DNA from: Owenia fusiformis
Lineage: Eukaryota; Annelida; Polychaeta; Sabellida; Oweniidae
Reading direction: 5' to 3'
Length of the DNA: 64,000 nucleotides
NCBI GenBank assembly: GCA_903813345.2
Contig: CAIIXF020000003.1
Span: forward strand, 4,363,815-4,427,814
The notes beneath the pieces were generated by a model. It searched no databases. It saw only the letters and a list, made by a program, of their open reading frames with translations, and was not told the origin of the DNA. Within the stretch, counting starts at the first letter, position 1. Each line of letters begins with the position of its first letter. Shown here one piece after another: positions 59,762 to 64,000 of this stretch. Made by a program: the position numbers and the translations under genes.

Positions 59762-60485
59762 GTAAAACACCGACCGCCGACCACCGACCAGTCACTCTCC
59801 ACAGTTGGGTACATGTGGTTGGTGGTCGGCTGACGGTCTTTTACATAAAGATGAAAAAATGCAAAATTAGAAGTAAAACTAAAACAGGGAATCCAATGAC
59901 TATAGTACCTTTACTAGGTGAAACGCAATAACAAAAACACACAAACATCGTCGATGTTGACGTCGTAACGTTATGTTTGATTTCTCAGTTGTTAAACGTC
60001 AACTGGTAAAAACTACATTTGATATGACAAAAAAAAGCTTTCTAATGGTGTACTGAAATGGTAAGTCACTTTTAATCCCGATAAGAGAACGCATGTAACA
60101 TTATATCGTGTTCAGTATTCAGTAGGCTATGACGAAAACAAATCATTTTTGTTTCAAAATTGTTAAATTTCAGTAAAAAATTAGGATAGATTCCCGTAGA
60201 AACGGGATGATAGGTTAGGACCTAAGGCAGGGCAATTAATCGAGAGGAGACGGTCATGACCAATTTGTTTGCTTGCCATTCGTTGCAAGGTACAAAATCG
60301 GTAAAAAACGTTGCCTAGTCCAACGATTGACATTCAAAATCAAATTATTAATATTCTAAGGCTACAAATATGTTCGGTCTTTTACATGATATGGTCGGTC
60401 TTTTACACATTTTCTTCAAACCCTGTTTTGAGGCTACCAGTGGAAAACACCGACCGGTCGGTGGTCGGTGGGGTCGGTCTTTTCC
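59762..60485. mobile_element. GC-rich-ended TIR element, ~720 bp
   Basis: AAAACACCGACCGCCGACCA at the left; GGTCGGTGGTCGGTGGGGTC and GGTCTTTTCC at the right are its inverse. Internal extra copies of GGTCGGTCTTTTACA occur at 59835 and 60380-60400. The interior is AT-rich and has no frame. Confidence 0.65.
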
Positions 60486-60837
60486 GAAATCCACAATGTT
60501 TGCTTTTGTTTTATGAGTATTCCCTACAAGTTTGGATCAAGTAACTTCAATAGCATAACCGTCATTTTGAAATGATGATGCTGAAATTATGTAAAACTGA
60601 AATAAACGCCATTTCCACAATTTCGAATTTTACTTGATGCATGCGCAATACTGAATGAGCACGTGCTCATGCTTGCTCACGTGATCACATCCTGCAATTT
60701 GATTGGACGTCATATAATTGGGAATCCCCGAATACGATAGAATATGAAAGCATTGTGGGAGCTACTGACTTTTTCTTTAAATCAGGTGGTAATCTTTACC
60801 CATTTTGGCTTTGCACTTTAGACCACTATCAGACCAC

Positions 60838-61090
60838 TAATTGCATAATAATGCAAATCCCAACTTTTGGTATAATATGAGTTATTTATCATGGGATATG
60901 CAGTGACATGTATCATTAACACAACTCAACACGTTTGCATAATAATTCAAATTCCAACGTTTGGTATAATATGACTTATTTATCATGGGACACGCAGTGA
61001 CATCAATCATTGGTACAACTCAACACTTTGGTATGATATGAGTTATATTTCATGGGGCGTGCAGTTACCTGTATGATTGATACAACTCTG
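60838..61090. repeat. Three ~110-bp tandem units
   Basis: TTTGGTATAATATGAGTTAT, TTATCATGGGA, GCAGTGACAT and ACAACTCAACAC recur near 60868, 60959 and 61020. Confidence 0.75.
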
Positions 61091-64000
61091 TTCAACCAGT
61101 CACCATACAGTCTTTCCAATGGGTGTAAAATTGTATTAATCTGTTAAAGGCCCCATACAAAGTTTAAACCACTTTGTTGTCTTACCCAATATTATCAAAG
61201 TGTGAAATGGAAAGAAATGAATTTTTGTTCAAGATATCATGAATTTATTGCAAACGTTCTTTTGTAGGTCACATTTATCTTTTAAAGGGATAATTCACAC
61301 CAATGCATATAGCATTCATCCTAATTTGTTTTTGCCGACAAAATTAAGAAAAATTGGTTGATAAATAAGCGAGCAATGAACTCATCCATGCTTTTCAAAA
61401 TTTTAGTTCTAGAAATGGATGGTACAATAATATTTAAAACATAGAATATTCACCCTTTTAACCTGGTTATTCAATTAACATTGGTTTGTCTTTTAAGTTT
61501 ATCATATTTAGAAAAGATTGACATTGAAAATGTAAGTGATGAGGTAACTTAGGTTGCAAAATATTTTTGATACGCTAAAACATTATTGAAGTGGCACGTC
61601 AGATATATGACATTTTATTATTAAAATAGTGTGTCCTTTGTACAATTTTTATTTTGGTGTTAAAAAGATAATATTTTTTGCACTGTATAAAAAAAATATT
61701 TGGTCATTAAAAAATTAATGAAGATTCGAGAAATGAAAGACTGACAACTTGTATTTCAAAAACATTTTTTTCAAAAAATCTCTGAAATAAATTTCAAAGT
61801 CATGAAAAATAGTAAATAAAAAAAAAGTTCCAAACTCTGCATGGGGATTTAAAAGGCAGCAGATAAACTTTCAATGTAAATGATATATGTACACATGTTG
61901 TGCATTCTATATTAAAAGTGTGCAATTCAGCAGGACTGTTTATTTGCATTTGTAAAATGCAACCTGCGTAAGTGTGAATTATCTTATAAAAAGGCAAATG
62001 TCATTCTATATAAGTTGCATATATAGTCATTCCCTAGTTCCATGTGTTATTCTGTGTATCCCATATCTTGCTGTCAATCCAATTGAAAATACCACACGTG
62101 GAAATGACTTTGACAAATCTGCAAAAAGTAAAATCCTCTCAATAGGATTCAATGTTCAAAACTTTGAATGACTGAACAATACTATTCTATTTCAGATACA
62201 TTGTCTTTGAAATGTTATGCACATCATATTTTGACATTATTGTTGGCAAAACCTGCCAATTCCCTAGTTCATATGTCATTTTTGGTCCGCCCCAGGGTCC
62301 ATGGGCTCTAAAATAACAAGAATTTGCATTCCCGGGAGCGAAAAATTGGTTAATTTGAATGCTGCCTGTTGTATTTTTTCATCTGCCTCTTGTACAAAAC
62401 GTTACTGAAACCACTGCTTTAAGATAATGTTTCAAAGGGTTTAGCATAAATTCATATGTTTTAGCATCATCTTGAAGAAAAATCAATTTTAAATATAATT
62501 AAAGCATAAAATATGTTTATCTCATTTGAAAGTAAACAAAAAGACCGATAAGAAAAAGAGGTATCAAAATGTTCTCTTTGAATGTTGCATTGTGGATAAT
62601 TATCAAGAACGCATTCCAATAATAAAAATAAAATTTGTGGGAGGAAGGTCACTTTTTGCCATAATTATGATGAATTCCATTTTATATTAAATTATCAATA
62701 TGTATGCAGTGGGAGATTGTATTTTAAGATGATGTGACCAGTGAAGAGTTGTTGCAAGCAGTTAGATATTGCTCAGTGGTCCTCCAAGCAGTGATCAAAG
62801 TCCCCCAAAGGTCAGATAAGTACAACGTTAAAGTATAAAAGTGTACAATATTCTGAAAAGGTTTTTATTGAGAAAACACAGAGAGAAAAATTGATTTTAA
62901 TCTTTATATTTTGTATCTTTTAAACTAAGTCTACTGATAATTTACTGTTTTATTTTTTCAACACTGGCATCCCCAGCCTGACTGTGATTTCTGACAATCC
63001 CACTTAACATGACAATGAGGAAGAATGATGGTGTACTCAGAAACATCCCTACCTATCCCTAAGTGTACACAAACAAGCGTGTAATGCTATTTAGCTTAGT
63101 TAGAAAGGCCAATTTCGTTGTGAAAGTAAAAGGCATTTTTTGAAAAATGTCAAAAATAATGTGATGTGATAATACAAATATTTTGCAAGTTGTGCAAGAT
63201 TACACTATGGAACTAATTTCTATTCCCAAACAACTTGATATAGTACTCACATTTCACTTTTATTTTGGCTTGTTATATTAGCATATCAAAAGTTTCATCT
63301 ACATAGTTTAATTAAAGAACTGTTAAATTGTGCTGTAATTACACATTTCACTACTTAAGTGACAAGGAAGGGGTACAACCGTTACATGGAAGTTGGAGGG
63401 GGGCCATGTTATTTTCATCTCCTGAAAAAATAAGGCTTGTAATAATAAAATAACAACGGAAGAAAACATTAGAAATTTTATTAAGTAGATAATCAGTTAA
63501 GAGTATATTAACAAATGAAGACATATGAAAATGATTACAAAACACAACAAAAAATTAAAAATGAATTAGTTAAGAAAACCGGTGAGATACAAAATAAGTA
63601 CTATTGAAAACAATAATAACTCAAATATACATACAGTAATGGAATAGGTTTTATATTTTTTGTTTTTAAAATACAGAAATGGAAAGACTCTGCCATATAA
63701 CAATTATTGAAAACAGCTTCACTGACAGATTGGAAAAATCTAATCATGAAATTGAAAAAGACCCATTGGAGTTCGAAGAGCCTAAAGCAATCATATCATA
63801 TAAGGGTTATTTGAAATAGATCATTTGAAAACAAGTAGAGAGTTGTTGCATTAAACAGATATAGCATTATTTTAAATACGAGAAAATGATACGGGGATTT
63901 AGAAAAAAGCAAAAAGTATTAACATTTTGTCCATAACCTAAGACCATTTCATTGGAGTGCAACAGATTTAAGTTTATTTATAAGCAAGATGAACCTTATG
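61091..64000. other. Unique-looking AT-rich DNA, no gene seen
   Basis: No frame longer than ~65 codons and no recognisable repeat or RNA gene. If the copy-5 first exon is the true 5' end, this is upstream intergenic DNA; otherwise unknown. Confidence 0.5.

Overview
The window looks like AT-rich nuclear DNA of an invertebrate animal, probably marine (mollusc, brachiopod or similar; this is inference). It has short exons with GT-AG introns of kilobases, a non-LTR retrotransposon, many terminal-inverted-repeat (TIR) elements and MITEs with TA, TTA or TTAA target duplications, and Helitron/pearl-like elements with internal tandem repeats. Nothing looks prokaryotic.

The only convincing host gene is on the minus strand. 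Nine exons can be traced by homology and by codon phase, from right to left: a signal-peptide exon (best copy 31848-31923), a half von Willebrand C (VWC) exon (21813-21879), a second VWC exon (14606-14716), then the papain-like C1 domain in exons 14151-14383, 13664-13814, 12573-12744, 8726-8883, 8236-8278 and 6214-6319. This is a tubulointerstitial nephritis antigen (TINAG/TINAGL1) type secreted pseudoprotease: the catalytic Cys is Ser, and the His and Asn are kept. The next exon on the same strand, at the left edge (1-671), encodes NHL beta-propeller repeats. Its splice phase matches the last C1 exon, and the C1 exon ends in a strong donor rather than a stop, so the gene may encode a TINAG-NHL fusion. 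All phases across the nine exons agree.

Two features of this gene stand out. The second VWC exon sits at the end of an array of six tandem exon copies, five of them decayed. The signal-peptide exon with its upstream promoter region exists in five copies spread over 25 kb (31.8, 36.7, 38.5, 56.8 and 57.1 kb). Three have an intact frame and a phase-1 donor, one has a changed donor phase, and one has a stop. They may be alternative promoters or remains of segmental duplication.

The rest is repeats. 1-13 kb: MITEs, three pearl-like elements, a TTAA-flanked element, mariner-like foldbacks and tandem arrays within introns. 14-25 kb: the exon array, a 742-bp TTAA foldback, a 51-bp minisatellite (20.1-21.5 kb), and a CCATGG-rich array ending in a 350-bp hairpin (23.3-25.3 kb). 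26.9-29.5 kb: a CR1/L2-like LINE with a stop in the reverse transcriptase. 32-57 kb: repeats around the first-exon copies, including a 7.7-kb element with 267-bp TIRs that holds a nested 2.2-kb TIR element carrying a three-exon candidate gene, and a 2.4-kb element with ~340-bp TIRs. 55-61 kb: a 112-bp array, a triplicated 236-bp unit, a tRNA-like SINE piece and a GC-rich TIR element. From 61 kb to the end nothing was recognised.
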